Assembly (NCBI GenBank): GCA_964540795.1
Contig: CAZINX010000007.1
Coordinates: 1 to 64,000, forward strand
Length of the DNA: 64,000 nt
Source: Dichotomicrobium sp964540795
GTDB taxonomy: Bacteria; Pseudomonadota; Alphaproteobacteria; Rhizobiales; Rhodomicrobiaceae
Direction of reading: 5' to 3'
How positions within the stretch are numbered: the stretch's first letter is position 1; each line of letters opens with the position of its first letter. Below the pieces are notes generated by a model that ran no database searches, had not been told where the DNA came from, and saw nothing but the letters and a program-made list of their open reading frames with translations. Below are positions 39,901-47,865 of this stretch, in pieces. The translations under genes and the position numbers were made by a program.

Positions 39901-40642
39901 GCGCGATCGCTTCCACATCGCCCACAAATTCGGGGCCTTCGGTCAGGTCGCGCAGATTGCCTTCGGCGCGATAGACCACGGCATCCCCGGGCGAGGCCGC
40001 CTTCACCGGCATGAGTCCGTCAGGCGTTCTCGTACCCACGGAAAGCCGCAGGTCGCGCAGCTCGCCGCCAAGCATCGCCCGTCCGGCGAACTTGAACGGC
40101 CCACCGAGACTTTCCGCCGAAAGCTCGCCCGTTACGCCCGCGATCTGCCAGCGCGCCGGTCCGCCGGGTCGGGCGACGGACAGGGACGCCTCGTTCAACG
40201 CGACGGATTTCAGCGACACATCCGACGGCATGAACGGCAGCGCGCCAGCCGCATCGCCGATGCGGGGCCAGTCGACCTGCCCATTTTCATCAAGCCCGAG
40301 CCGCAGCGCCAGCCGATCAAGCTCGATCTTGCGCGCCTCCAGCTGGCCGCGCAGCAGCGGCGGGATGGACAGGGCCATGCGAAAGGCGTGCGCGCTAGCC
40401 GACGGGGCGTCAAAGCTGCCATTGCGATCCGCGATGCTCACCCGCTCGAAGCGCACTTCAGGCACGGGCAGGATGGTGAGGTCGACGTCTCCCGCCACCC
40501 GCACCGGCCGCCCCGCGAGCTTGCTGGCCTGCGCCTCGAACACCGAGCGATATTCGTTCCAGTCGACGACGTAAGGCGCGGCGAACGCGGCCGCGAAGAC
40601 GGCGATCAGCAGCGATGTGAGGGCCGCAAGCAGGACGTTCAC
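36920..40642 (-). CDS. AsmA-family envelope protein
   Basis: About 1240 residues. An N-terminal membrane helix (about 3-23) precedes the AsmA N-terminal domain (DWNEYRSVFEAQASKLAGRPV, key DWNEYR). A long stretch of repeated beta-strand units and an AsmA-like C-terminal domain (about 880-1090, with LTLRAESEGLSPRGLM) follow. The last 130 residues are Pro/Glu-rich and probably disordered. Such proteins bridge inner and outer membrane and are thought to move phospholipid. GTG 40642 is preferred because CGGAG lies 6-7 bases upstream; TTG at 40648 sits on top of that site. Confidence 0.88.
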   Translation of the reverse strand: MNVLLAALTSLLIAVFAAAFAAPYVVDWNEYRSVFEAQASKLAGRPVRVAGDVDLTILPVPEVRFERVSIADRNGSFDAPSASAHAFRMALSIPPLLRGQLEARKIELDRLALRLGLDENGQVDWPRIGDAAGALPFMPSDVSLKSVALNEASLSVARPGGPARWQIAGVTGELSAESLGGPFKFAGRAMLGGELRDLRLSVGTRTPDGLMPVKAASPGDAVVYRAEGNLRDLTEGPEFVGDVEAIAPLPPEAAVQAQAPLWRAEATGRATLDGANFDDFAVTITRQQRPQTLSGTARLTWGQGLRLDAELRSQWLDLDLLAGAQVRDLMPAEALLELPALLGDVPVPARRARIDLRVAQVSLGGDLIRDVHAVARRGDGGWGVETLEAGLPGGSSFGFEGRFTRTGDAPVLAGTVRASGGNLGRLLQWAAPAMFEERDAAAKSFSLSGQVESAAEAFSISDIAARLGESRFGGSVRLGFGEAAATVDLAARTLDLRPYIRGGTAEMIGRLLDRDGLSALEAETWQVDLRANRLILPEFAASDVETRLSIDSKAVVLERVALSGADGLRLEGGGRYPLGETGAAGLRMSLASNSADRVADLASAIPGASELIAPHMARLRAATPLHLTASLRPSTVGDGFWLRVDGAAAQTEVLANARVYAGGRYHLALNAENRTLRALAQQVAPDLTDWLDIPKATGPARLRADFAGTAGKPWTGAAEIATDAMRLAFDGEAQPDTLRLDGEVTIEAPRAEDALGLAGLPAARGGPVSLRAAVSSEDSVYRARNLRFDLAGQTATGNALIDTSGPVPRIEASVNAASFNLASAAALLLERRPGDSAGFWPDAPFAMDGLRQLSGSLSLAADDLDVADGLGLTDATLMARLEDGALNVPMLSGVLYGGEAVASAELRPARGRMVFDGELVITDIDLAQMPHGEGEPLATGSAELTLRAESEGLSPRGLMTVMSGAGRIELGAGEIRGLAPQVLARTARDYLAAEVQPEETVSAKLAGPLRESRFAHDGAQAALQLKDGALRLPDTQVYSGPDGLSVEAGGRIDLTDMALTSRWDVGAALGAEALPDVRVSFAGPLPEFGALQPRIDADDLEQFLTVARVERNVERLEELRRQRDREEQPAEDVEPPQDLSSASPEEAVAPPPDDTSLGEIPLETLDPLPGFSTEIEETPPPAGAQAAEPRSEPSSASSVPSAPLDDPQVVEDARREIMRETPRRPPRQSEPEPFFEIFRN

Positions 40643-40846
40643 GCGCAACTCCGGGATCGCATTTCAGGTGAGTGTCGGTGTGCCCCATGCAGCCGCGAGA
40701 CGCAAATCATCTTGCCGAGGCGCGCAGACATGCGTCCCGCGCCTTGCGTCCGATCTGCAAAGATGTCGTAGTCCATCGCGTTATCGTGATACCGTAGTGT
40801 GAAAAAGCCGCGGCGGCAAACACGCGCAATTTCCAGACAGCCGGCG

Positions 40847-42571
40847 ATGACGACCACCAACGAGCGGCCAGGCGAGACGGATGGGGACGCGCAAGACCGT
40901 CTCGAATCGCCCGATCAGGCGTCGCCCGCCCGGCTGTCGCTGTTGAAGGCCGCGAGGGCGCGGCTGCGGCTGTTCTTTTCCGACCGATTCACGGCAAATG
41001 TCAGCGAGTTTCTCGCCGAGCGCCAGCTGCTGGTCTGGACGCTGGCACTGATCATCGGGATCTTGGCAGCCTATGCGGCGATCGTGTTTCGTCTCGCGAT
41101 ACGGGTCTTCCAGCTCCCGTGGCTGGGGACCATGGATAAGGCCACGACCGCCGCGGCGACGGCGCTGCCGTGGTGGGTCATTTTGCTGGCTCCGGCCACA
41201 GGCGGCCTGATCGTCGGCTTCATCCTGCTGCGGTTTCAGCGCGGACGCAGGCCGCACAATGTCGCGGACGTGATCGAGGCGGTCGCCATCGGCAAATGCC
41301 GCATCTCCGGACGCGACGGGTTCCTGAGCGCGCTGATTTCCGCGCTCTCGCTCGGCACCGGGGCGAGCGCGGGTCGGGAGGGGCCGGTCGTGCATCTCGG
41401 GGCGACGATCGCATCGCAACTCGAACAGCGCTTCAACCTGTCGCCCGGCGCCCAGCGCACCCTGCTCGGCTGCGGGGTGAGCGCGGCGGTTGCGGCCTCG
41501 TTCAACGCGCCGATTGCCGGGGTGCTGTTCGCCCATGAGGTCATCCTCCGGCATTACGCGCTCAGAGCCTTCGTGCCGATCACCATTTCCAGCGTCGTCG
41601 CCACGCTGATAGCGCGGTTTCATCTTGGGAACTACCCAGCATTTTTCGTGCCAGAGTATCAGATCCTCTCGCTCTGGGAGTTTCCCGCGTTCGCGCTGCT
41701 GGGGCTGACCTCGGCTGCGGTCGCAATCGCCTTTCAGTTCGCCATCATCGGCGCGGATCGGGTGGCGACGGCCTCGCCCATTCCCGTCTGGCTGAAGCCT
41801 GCGGTTGGCGGCTTGTGCGTCGGCGCGATCGCGCTGAGCTTTCCGCAGGTGCTCGGCGTCGGCTACGATACAACGGACGCGGCGCTCAACAGCCAGCTCG
41901 GGCTGTGGCTCATGCTGGCGCTGCTGATCGCCAAAACGCTGGCGACGGCCATCACGCTCGGTTTTCGCATGGGCGGCGGCGTGTTCTCGCCGTCGCTTTA
42001 CCTCGGCGCGATGACGGGCGGCGCGTTCGGCCTGGTTGCCGAGAGCATTTTCCCGGATCTGGCCTCCGGGCAAGGGCTTTACGCCATCCTGGGCATGGGC
42101 GCGGTCGCCGCCGCCGTGCTCGGCGCGCCGATCTCGACCACGCTGATCGTGTTTGAGCTGACTGGCGGCTACCAGATGACCATTGCGCTGCTGCTGACCG
42201 TCTCGATCGCCAACGGACTGACGCAGGCGGTGCATGGAGTCAGTTACTTCCACTGGCTTTTGAACAATCGGGGCCTATTTCTCCATGAGGGGCCGCATCA
42301 GCATATCGTGCACAGCGTGCGGGTGCGCGACATGCTGACGCCGCTGGATGCGCATGATGAGCCCGAGGCCGCCAAGCCGGCGGACGGCCCGTATCTCCAG
42401 CCGGCGCACACCTTGCGCCACGCGCTGCGCGTGTTCGACGAGACCGGGCAGGAATGGCTGCCGGTCATCGATGCGCAGACCGAGAAGCTGATCGGCTGGG
42501 TCCGGCATTTTGACGCCATCGAGACCTACAACAAGGCGCTGGTGGCCGCACATGTGGAAGAGCACAGGTAG
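40847..42571 (+). CDS. ClC-family chloride channel/antiporter with C-terminal CBS-like region
   Basis: 574 residues, about ten to twelve membrane segments. The selectivity region ASAGREGPVVHLGA has the gating Glu, and FRMGGGVFSPSLYLGA supplies the GxFxP motif. The GSGIP-type first motif is replaced by KCRISGRDG. The soluble C-terminus (about 480-574) resembles one or two degenerate CBS domains. The gating Glu suggests H+/Cl- exchange. Start is uncertain: ATG 40847 and GTG 40799 both lack a good site. Confidence 0.88.
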   Translation: MTTTNERPGETDGDAQDRLESPDQASPARLSLLKAARARLRLFFSDRFTANVSEFLAERQLLVWTLALIIGILAAYAAIVFRLAIRVFQLPWLGTMDKATTAAATALPWWVILLAPATGGLIVGFILLRFQRGRRPHNVADVIEAVAIGKCRISGRDGFLSALISALSLGTGASAGREGPVVHLGATIASQLEQRFNLSPGAQRTLLGCGVSAAVAASFNAPIAGVLFAHEVILRHYALRAFVPITISSVVATLIARFHLGNYPAFFVPEYQILSLWEFPAFALLGLTSAAVAIAFQFAIIGADRVATASPIPVWLKPAVGGLCVGAIALSFPQVLGVGYDTTDAALNSQLGLWLMLALLIAKTLATAITLGFRMGGGVFSPSLYLGAMTGGAFGLVAESIFPDLASGQGLYAILGMGAVAAAVLGAPISTTLIVFELTGGYQMTIALLLTVSIANGLTQAVHGVSYFHWLLNNRGLFLHEGPHQHIVHSVRVRDMLTPLDAHDEPEAAKPADGPYLQPAHTLRHALRVFDETGQEWLPVIDAQTEKLIGWVRHFDAIETYNKALVAAHVEEHR

Positions 42572-42610
42572 CGCGTGGCTCGGCCGCCGCCTGTGGTATA
42601 GTTCGGGAAC

Positions 42611-44938
42611 ATGGCAAGGAATCACGCAAACGTCGTATCGGCCGGGGCCGCGCCTCAGCCTGCTAACAGGGTGCCGCTGTCGCAGCGCGCGCGGGCGCGT
42701 CCGCCGTATCTGCAAGCGCTCAACCCGGAGCAGCGCGAGGCGGTGGAGACGCTTGACGGCCCCGTCTTGGTGCTGGCCGGCGCGGGAACCGGCAAAACGC
42801 GCGTGCTGACGACGCGCATCGCCCATATCCTCGCCACGGGCCGCGCGCAGCCCTACGAGGTGCTTGCCGTCACCTTCACCAACAAGGCCGCGCGCGAGAT
42901 GAAGCAGCGTGTCGGCGAGATCGCCGGCGGCATCGCCGAGGGGATGCCGTGGCTTGGCACGTTCCACTCGATCGGCGCACGCATCCTGCGGACCCATGCC
43001 GAGCTTGTCGATCTGCAGCCGTCCTTCACGATCCTCGACACCGACGATCAACTCCGCCTCATCAAGCAGGTTATTCAGGCCGAGGGACTGGACGAGAAGC
43101 GCTGGCCCGCGCGGGTGCTGGGCCGCCTGATCGACGGCTGGAAAAACCGGGGCATCACACCGGACAAGCTGCCGGACGAGGATCAGTACAGCTTTGCCGA
43201 TGGCCGCGCGGGCGAGCTTTACGCCGCCTATCAGCAGCGGCTCACCGACCTGAACGCGGTGGATTTCGGCGACTTGCTGCTTCAGGGGCTGCGCCTGTTC
43301 CGCGAAAACCCGGAAGTGCTGGCGCGCTATCACCGCAAGTTCAAATACCTGCTCGTCGACGAGTATCAGGACACCAATGTCGCGCAGTATCTCTGGCTGC
43401 GCCTTCTCGCGCAGGGCAACCACAATGTCTGCTGCGTCGGCGACGACGATCAGTCGATCTATGGCTGGCGCGGCGCGGAGGTGGACAACATCCTGCGTTT
43501 CGAGAACGACTTTCCCGGCGCGCAGGTGATCCGGCTGGAGCGCAACTACCGCTCGACCGGGCATATCCTCGGCGCGGCATCCGGGCTGATCGCGCATAAC
43601 CGGGGCCGGCTCGGTAAGACGCTGCACACGCAGGACGGCGACGGCGAGCATGTCACCGTCATGGGCGTGTGGGACGACGAGGAAGAAGCCCGCCTGATCG
43701 GCGAGGATATCGAGCAGCTTCAGCGGCAGGGCCACAACCTTAACGACATGGCGATCCTCGTGCGGGCGAGCTTCCAGATGCGCGCCTTCGAGGACCGCTT
43801 CGTCACGCTCGGCCTGCCCTACCGCGTGATCGGCGGCCCGCGCTTTTATGAGCGTCAGGAAATCAAGGACGCGATCGCCTATCTCGACGTCACGCTCAAC
43901 CCGGCGAACGACCTGAAGTTCGAGCGCATCCTGAACACGCCAAAGCGCGGGCTGGGCGAAGCAACGCTGAAGGTGCTGCGCGCACATGCTCGCGGCGAGG
44001 GCGTGCCGCTGGCGCGGGCAGCGCGCACGCTGGTCGAAACCGCCGAATTGAAGCCAAAGCCGCGCAAGGCGCTGGCCGATCTGCTCGCGCAGTTTGACCG
44101 CTGGCGGGCCGCGCTGGAGCAGATGCCGCATACCGAACTGGCCGAATTGGTGCTGGATGAGTCGGGCTACACCGCCATGTGGCAGCAAGACAAGTCACCT
44201 CAGGCGCAGACACGGCTGGAGAACCTGAAAGAGCTGATCCGCTTCATGGGCGACTTTGATTCGCTCGCCGGGTTCCTTGAGCATGTCTCGCTGGTGATGG
44301 ATGCCGAGCAAGACAGCGACGGCGACCGCGTCAGCCTGATGACCCTGCACGCCGCGAAGGGGCTGGAATTTGACACCGTGTTCCTGCCGGGCTGGGAGGA
44401 AGGGCTGTTCCCGCATCAGCGCGCGCTGGATGACAGCGGCATGGCCGGGCTGGAGGAGGAGCGACGCCTTGCCTATGTCGGCATTACGCGGGCGCGCAAA
44501 CGCTCGAAGATTACCTTCGCGCAGAACCGGCGCGTTCGCGGCCTGTGGCAGGCGGCGCTGCCGTCACGCTTCGTCGATGAGTTGCCGGAAGACCATGCCG
44601 AGGCGGAAGCCGCGCCAACCGCTTACGGCTTCGCCGCGCCTGGCAGCGATTTCAGCTTCTCCGCGATGGCCGAAAGCGCAAACCGCGAGACGCCGGGACG
44701 CCGCCGCGCCCGCGCGCATCAGAATGGCAATGGCGGCACCCGCGCGCCCGTGACGATCGACGGCAAGCTGCTCGCCTCGGAAACCGCTGACGCGCCAGCC
44801 TTTGATCTCGGCGAACGCATTTTCCACCAGAAGTTCGGCTATGGCGAAATCGCGCAGATCGACGGCAACAAGTTGACGGTCGATTTTGACAAGGCCGGGC
44901 GCAAGCGCGTCGTCGCCTCCTTTGTCGAGCGCCATTAA
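42611..44938 (+). CDS. uvrD: UvrD/PcrA-type DNA helicase
   Basis: 775 residues, superfamily 1A helicase. Walker A AGAGTGKTRVLTTRI (about 55-69), motif Ia TFTNKAAREMKQR, motif II DEYQDTN, motif III GDDDQSIYGWRGA, motif IV RLERNYRS, motif V TLHAAKGLEFD and motif VI AYVGITRARKR are all present. The C-terminal tail (about 720-775) is the small tudor-like domain (FHQKFGYGEIAQIDGNKLTV). It unwinds DNA in repair. Whether it is UvrD or the closely related PcrA/Rep cannot be settled by eye. Confidence 0.92.
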   Translation: MARNHANVVSAGAAPQPANRVPLSQRARARPPYLQALNPEQREAVETLDGPVLVLAGAGTGKTRVLTTRIAHILATGRAQPYEVLAVTFTNKAAREMKQRVGEIAGGIAEGMPWLGTFHSIGARILRTHAELVDLQPSFTILDTDDQLRLIKQVIQAEGLDEKRWPARVLGRLIDGWKNRGITPDKLPDEDQYSFADGRAGELYAAYQQRLTDLNAVDFGDLLLQGLRLFRENPEVLARYHRKFKYLLVDEYQDTNVAQYLWLRLLAQGNHNVCCVGDDDQSIYGWRGAEVDNILRFENDFPGAQVIRLERNYRSTGHILGAASGLIAHNRGRLGKTLHTQDGDGEHVTVMGVWDDEEEARLIGEDIEQLQRQGHNLNDMAILVRASFQMRAFEDRFVTLGLPYRVIGGPRFYERQEIKDAIAYLDVTLNPANDLKFERILNTPKRGLGEATLKVLRAHARGEGVPLARAARTLVETAELKPKPRKALADLLAQFDRWRAALEQMPHTELAELVLDESGYTAMWQQDKSPQAQTRLENLKELIRFMGDFDSLAGFLEHVSLVMDAEQDSDGDRVSLMTLHAAKGLEFDTVFLPGWEEGLFPHQRALDDSGMAGLEEERRLAYVGITRARKRSKITFAQNRRVRGLWQAALPSRFVDELPEDHAEAEAAPTAYGFAAPGSDFSFSAMAESANRETPGRRRARAHQNGNGGTRAPVTIDGKLLASETADAPAFDLGERIFHQKFGYGEIAQIDGNKLTVDFDKAGRKRVVASFVERH

Positions 44939-45041
44939 TTAACGCCCTTATGCCTGCCGCAACGCGGACGCCCGCCGCGCTTCCCATTCCCGCCCCGTGC
45001 GGGCATAATGCCGCTGCCGCGCCGAGCCGGGAGACATGCTG

Positions 45042-46466
45042 ATGAGCCAGAGCGCCGTTCCATCGCCGGACCACGCCAAGGTCGAGCCGCGCCCGGCCCC
45101 ACGCGCCGCTGACCAGCAGGCTGAGCCGACTGACAAGCCTGGAAAGATTGTCGAAATCGCCGGCGTGCGCGACCACGACGGGGAAGAGAAATTCATCCCG
45201 GTCTCCCAGTTCGCGCTGGTGGAGGCGCTGGCCGCGCCGCATCGCTGGCCGGGTCACGACGCCGCGCAGGTGCGCCTCTTGTTCGACTACATGACGCGCT
45301 GGCGCAACCTCTACTACTCCGACAAGCTCGACCGGCTCACCGAGAACTACCTGCCCTTCGACCCGGACGCCGACATCACCGGCGTGGACGACCTGCCCGA
45401 AGAGCAGCTCGCGGAGCACCAGGCGCGGCTGTTCGAGGAGCTTCGCAAGCTCGTCGAGGGCGCAAATTACGACGAGATCACGCAGGACGAGGTCGACAAG
45501 ATCCTCACCGCCAACTCGCCCTACGGCGTCGCCGTCCATGTCGAGCTGAGCGAATTCGAGGACCTGATGCTCTACGCGCGCGGGGCGACCGTGGAGGAGC
45601 GCTGGGAGCGCGACTGGCGCTCGCTGTTCCTCAAGCACCGCTGCTACCGCGTGCCGATCTTCCAGCGGCTGTTCCTCGCGCTCAAGTTCAAGTCGGAGGA
45701 GGCGCGCGCGCAGGAGATCATGCGCCGCTACGGCATCAGCGAAAAGCAGGCGCGCAAGCGCGTCAAGAAGGAGCGCGCCCATCTGCCCCCCTCTCTCTGC
45801 GCGCACAGCATCCACATCAAGGTGTTCAAGCACATTCCGCAGATCGACCTGGAGATGCTGTTCCCGAACACGCAGGTCCGGCTGAAACACATCGACAAGA
45901 TCAAGCTGTGGGTGACGGGCGGCAGCGGCGGAGTCATCGGACTGGTCACGACGGTGCCGAAAATCATGGCCTCGACCGCCACGGTGACGACCAATCCCAT
46001 CGCGCTCGTCATGGCGCTCGGCGGACTCGGCGCGGTGTTTTTCCGGCAGGTGATGAACTTCTTCAACACCCGCAACAAATACATGATGCAGCTGGCGCAG
46101 AACCTTTATTTCCAGAGCCTGTCGAACAATCGCGGCGCGCTGACGCTGCTCATCGACCGGGCCGAGGAAGAGGACATCAAGGAAGATATCCTGCTCTATT
46201 CGCTGTTGCTCAAGGAAAAGGTCCGCCGCAACCAGGTCGACGACGCCAAACAGGCGATCGAGCAGTTCCTCCAGCATGAATTCGGCGTCAGCGTCGGCTT
46301 CGATATCGCCGATGCGATGAACCGTCTGAGCCGCGACGGACTGGTGCGAGAAATGCCCGACGGCGAGTTGCGACCCTTGCCTCTGGCCGAGGCGCTGACG
46401 TTCCTGCGGGATCGTTGGGGTGACGCGCTGGACCGCGACCTGACCCGGCAGGGCTACGCCGCGTGA
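45042..46466 (+). CDS. TMEM143-like DUF3754 membrane protein
   Basis: 474 residues. A long soluble N-terminal part (about 1-280) contains YGVAVHVELSEFEDLMLYARG and FQRLFLALKFKS, the DUF3754 hallmarks. Two membrane helices follow (about 285-335, with GGSGGVIGLVTT and NPIALVMALGGLGAVFF), then NKYMMQLAQNLYFQSLSNNRGALTLLIDRAEEED (key YFQSLSNNRG). Homologues include animal TMEM143; function unknown. ATG 45042 has GGGAG 8 bases upstream, better than ATG 45036. prmA starts inside its stop codon (GTGA). Confidence 0.82.
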   Translation: MSQSAVPSPDHAKVEPRPAPRAADQQAEPTDKPGKIVEIAGVRDHDGEEKFIPVSQFALVEALAAPHRWPGHDAAQVRLLFDYMTRWRNLYYSDKLDRLTENYLPFDPDADITGVDDLPEEQLAEHQARLFEELRKLVEGANYDEITQDEVDKILTANSPYGVAVHVELSEFEDLMLYARGATVEERWERDWRSLFLKHRCYRVPIFQRLFLALKFKSEEARAQEIMRRYGISEKQARKRVKKERAHLPPSLCAHSIHIKVFKHIPQIDLEMLFPNTQVRLKHIDKIKLWVTGGSGGVIGLVTTVPKIMASTATVTTNPIALVMALGGLGAVFFRQVMNFFNTRNKYMMQLAQNLYFQSLSNNRGALTLLIDRAEEEDIKEDILLYSLLLKEKVRRNQVDDAKQAIEQFLQHEFGVSVGFDIADAMNRLSRDGLVREMPDGELRPLPLAEALTFLRDRWGDALDRDLTRQGYAA

Positions 46467-47404
46467 CAGCAGACGCAACTTACCGGCTGACGATCTGCCC
46501 TGGCGGCGAGCCGGAGGCGCAGCGCTTCTATGAGGTGCTGGGCGCGGATCTGGAGATGCGCGACGCCGCCGACGCCGTGAGCCTCAGCTATTACGAGGAT
46601 GATCGCGATGGTTGGATCGTCGAGGTGATCGGCGCGGAGGCGCCCGGTCTGCCCGTGATCCGTGCGGCCGCGCGCAAGGCATTCGGCGACCCGACCGGCT
46701 TCCCGCCGCTTTCCGTCGCGCGAATGCCGGACATCGACTGGGTCGCCCACAGCCAGCAGGGCCTCCCGCCCGTGCGCGCCGGCGCCTTCGTCGTCCACGG
46801 CAGCCATGATCGCGACCGCGTGCACGGCCGGCGGCTGGGCATCCAGATCGACGCGGGCCAGGCGTTTGGCACGGCGCATCACGGCACGACGCTGGGCTGC
46901 CTCATTGCGCTGGACTGGCTGTCGCAGCGGGGGCCGGTGGAGAATGTGCTGGATGTGGGGACCGGCACCGGCGTACTGGCCATCGCAGCGGCCAAGCGCG
47001 GCGCGCAAGTCCTCGCCACCGATATCGACGAAACCGCCGTGCGGGTGGCCGAAGCGAACGTCGCGCTCAACAGCACCGGGCACGCCGTCACCTGCTTGCG
47101 GGCGGACGGGCTGCGCCACCCGGCGATCCGCGGACGCGCACCCTACGGCCCGGTGCTTGCAAACATTCTCGCGGAGCCGCTGATGGGCATGGCGAATAAC
47201 ATTCGCCGCGTCGTCGCGCCGGGCGGGGTCGTCGTCCTGTCGGGGATATTGCGGAATCAGGGATGGCGGGTGACGCGGCGGTTCAATGCCGCCGGCTTCG
47301 TGCTGCGGCGGCGTATCAACCGGGCGGGCTGGACCACCCTCGTCATGATACGCCGCCGTGATCTGCCACTGAAACGCAAGCCGAAAAGCCTGTCCCGGAC
47401 CTAA
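46463..47404 (+). CDS. prmA: Ribosomal protein L11 methyltransferase (PrmA)
   Basis: 313 residues. A short, diverged N-terminal substrate-binding domain (1-90) and linker precede the methyltransferase domain: HHGTTLGCLIALDW, SAM motif VLDVGTGTGVLAIAAAKRGA, and VLANILAEPL in the catalytic loop. These match PrmA, which trimethylates L11. Start is GTG 46463, within GTGA overlapping the stop of the DUF3754 gene, so translation is coupled. A hairpin covers its stop codon. Confidence 0.85.
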   Translation: MTADATYRLTICPGGEPEAQRFYEVLGADLEMRDAADAVSLSYYEDDRDGWIVEVIGAEAPGLPVIRAAARKAFGDPTGFPPLSVARMPDIDWVAHSQQGLPPVRAGAFVVHGSHDRDRVHGRRLGIQIDAGQAFGTAHHGTTLGCLIALDWLSQRGPVENVLDVGTGTGVLAIAAAKRGAQVLATDIDETAVRVAEANVALNSTGHAVTCLRADGLRHPAIRGRAPYGPVLANILAEPLMGMANNIRRVVAPGGVVVLSGILRNQGWRVTRRFNAAGFVLRRRINRAGWTTLVMIRRRDLPLKRKPKSLSRT

Positions 47405-47411
47405 TCCGGGA
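47393..47411 (+). terminator. Hairpin over the prmA stop codon
   Basis: Perfect 7-bp stem TCCCGGA/TCCGGGA with loop CCTAA, which includes the TAA stop. Nine bases later comes GTTTTTCGG, a short T-run. It is a candidate terminator between prmA and the convergent small gene ending at 47457. Confidence 0.45.
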
Positions 47412-47456
47412 TGGAACCCTGTTTTTCGGATAAATCGCGCGTAAATGTTGATGAGG

Positions 47457-47669
47457 TCAGGCGCTCAGCCGCACGCTCTTGCCGTGACGCAGACGGTCGA
47501 TCTGCTCGGCCGAATAGCCGAGACGGTCGAGCGTTTCGTCACTCAGACCGCGCAGATAGCTGTCGACGATCCGCTGCTCTTCGTCATCGCGGGACACCGA
47601 CGCCTTCGGCGCACGATTGAAGAACTCCGACAGCCGCAGCAAGTTTCCCGGAACCTTGATGTCGCTCAT
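47457..47669 (-). CDS. Small DUF1127-like protein
   Basis: 70 residues. The C-terminal half (IVDSYLRGLSDETLDRLGYSAEQIDRLRHG, key LRGLSDETL) follows the pattern of DUF1127-type small proteins: a helix, LSD, T-L, then G-x-S. GAGG precedes the ATG at 47669; the frame is open upstream to 47756 without a site. Such proteins are common in alphaproteobacteria and some affect phosphate or stress regulation. The function here is unknown. Confidence 0.65.
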   Translation of the reverse strand: MSDIKVPGNLLRLSEFFNRAPKASVSRDDEEQRIVDSYLRGLSDETLDRLGYSAEQIDRLRHGKSVRLSA

Positions 47670-47865
47670 GGCACTGCCCTCTTGAACCACGCTTTCGCCA
47701 AACGGAATCGAGTGCTTGATCGCACCCTTGGCTGTGATCTGGATGATACGCGTCAACTAGAAAAGCGCCCTTTGTGCATTGCAGTAATGCCTCCGGCGCA
47801 TGTGTTCGTGGCATGGCGTTTCCTTGACATTGATGGGGCCGGCGACAGGGACTAAAACCGTATTC

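Noticed and set aside
42275..44188. A 637-codon minus-strand frame over the ClC end and the helicase
   Set aside because: Both plus-strand genes have full motif sets; this frame is a shadow.
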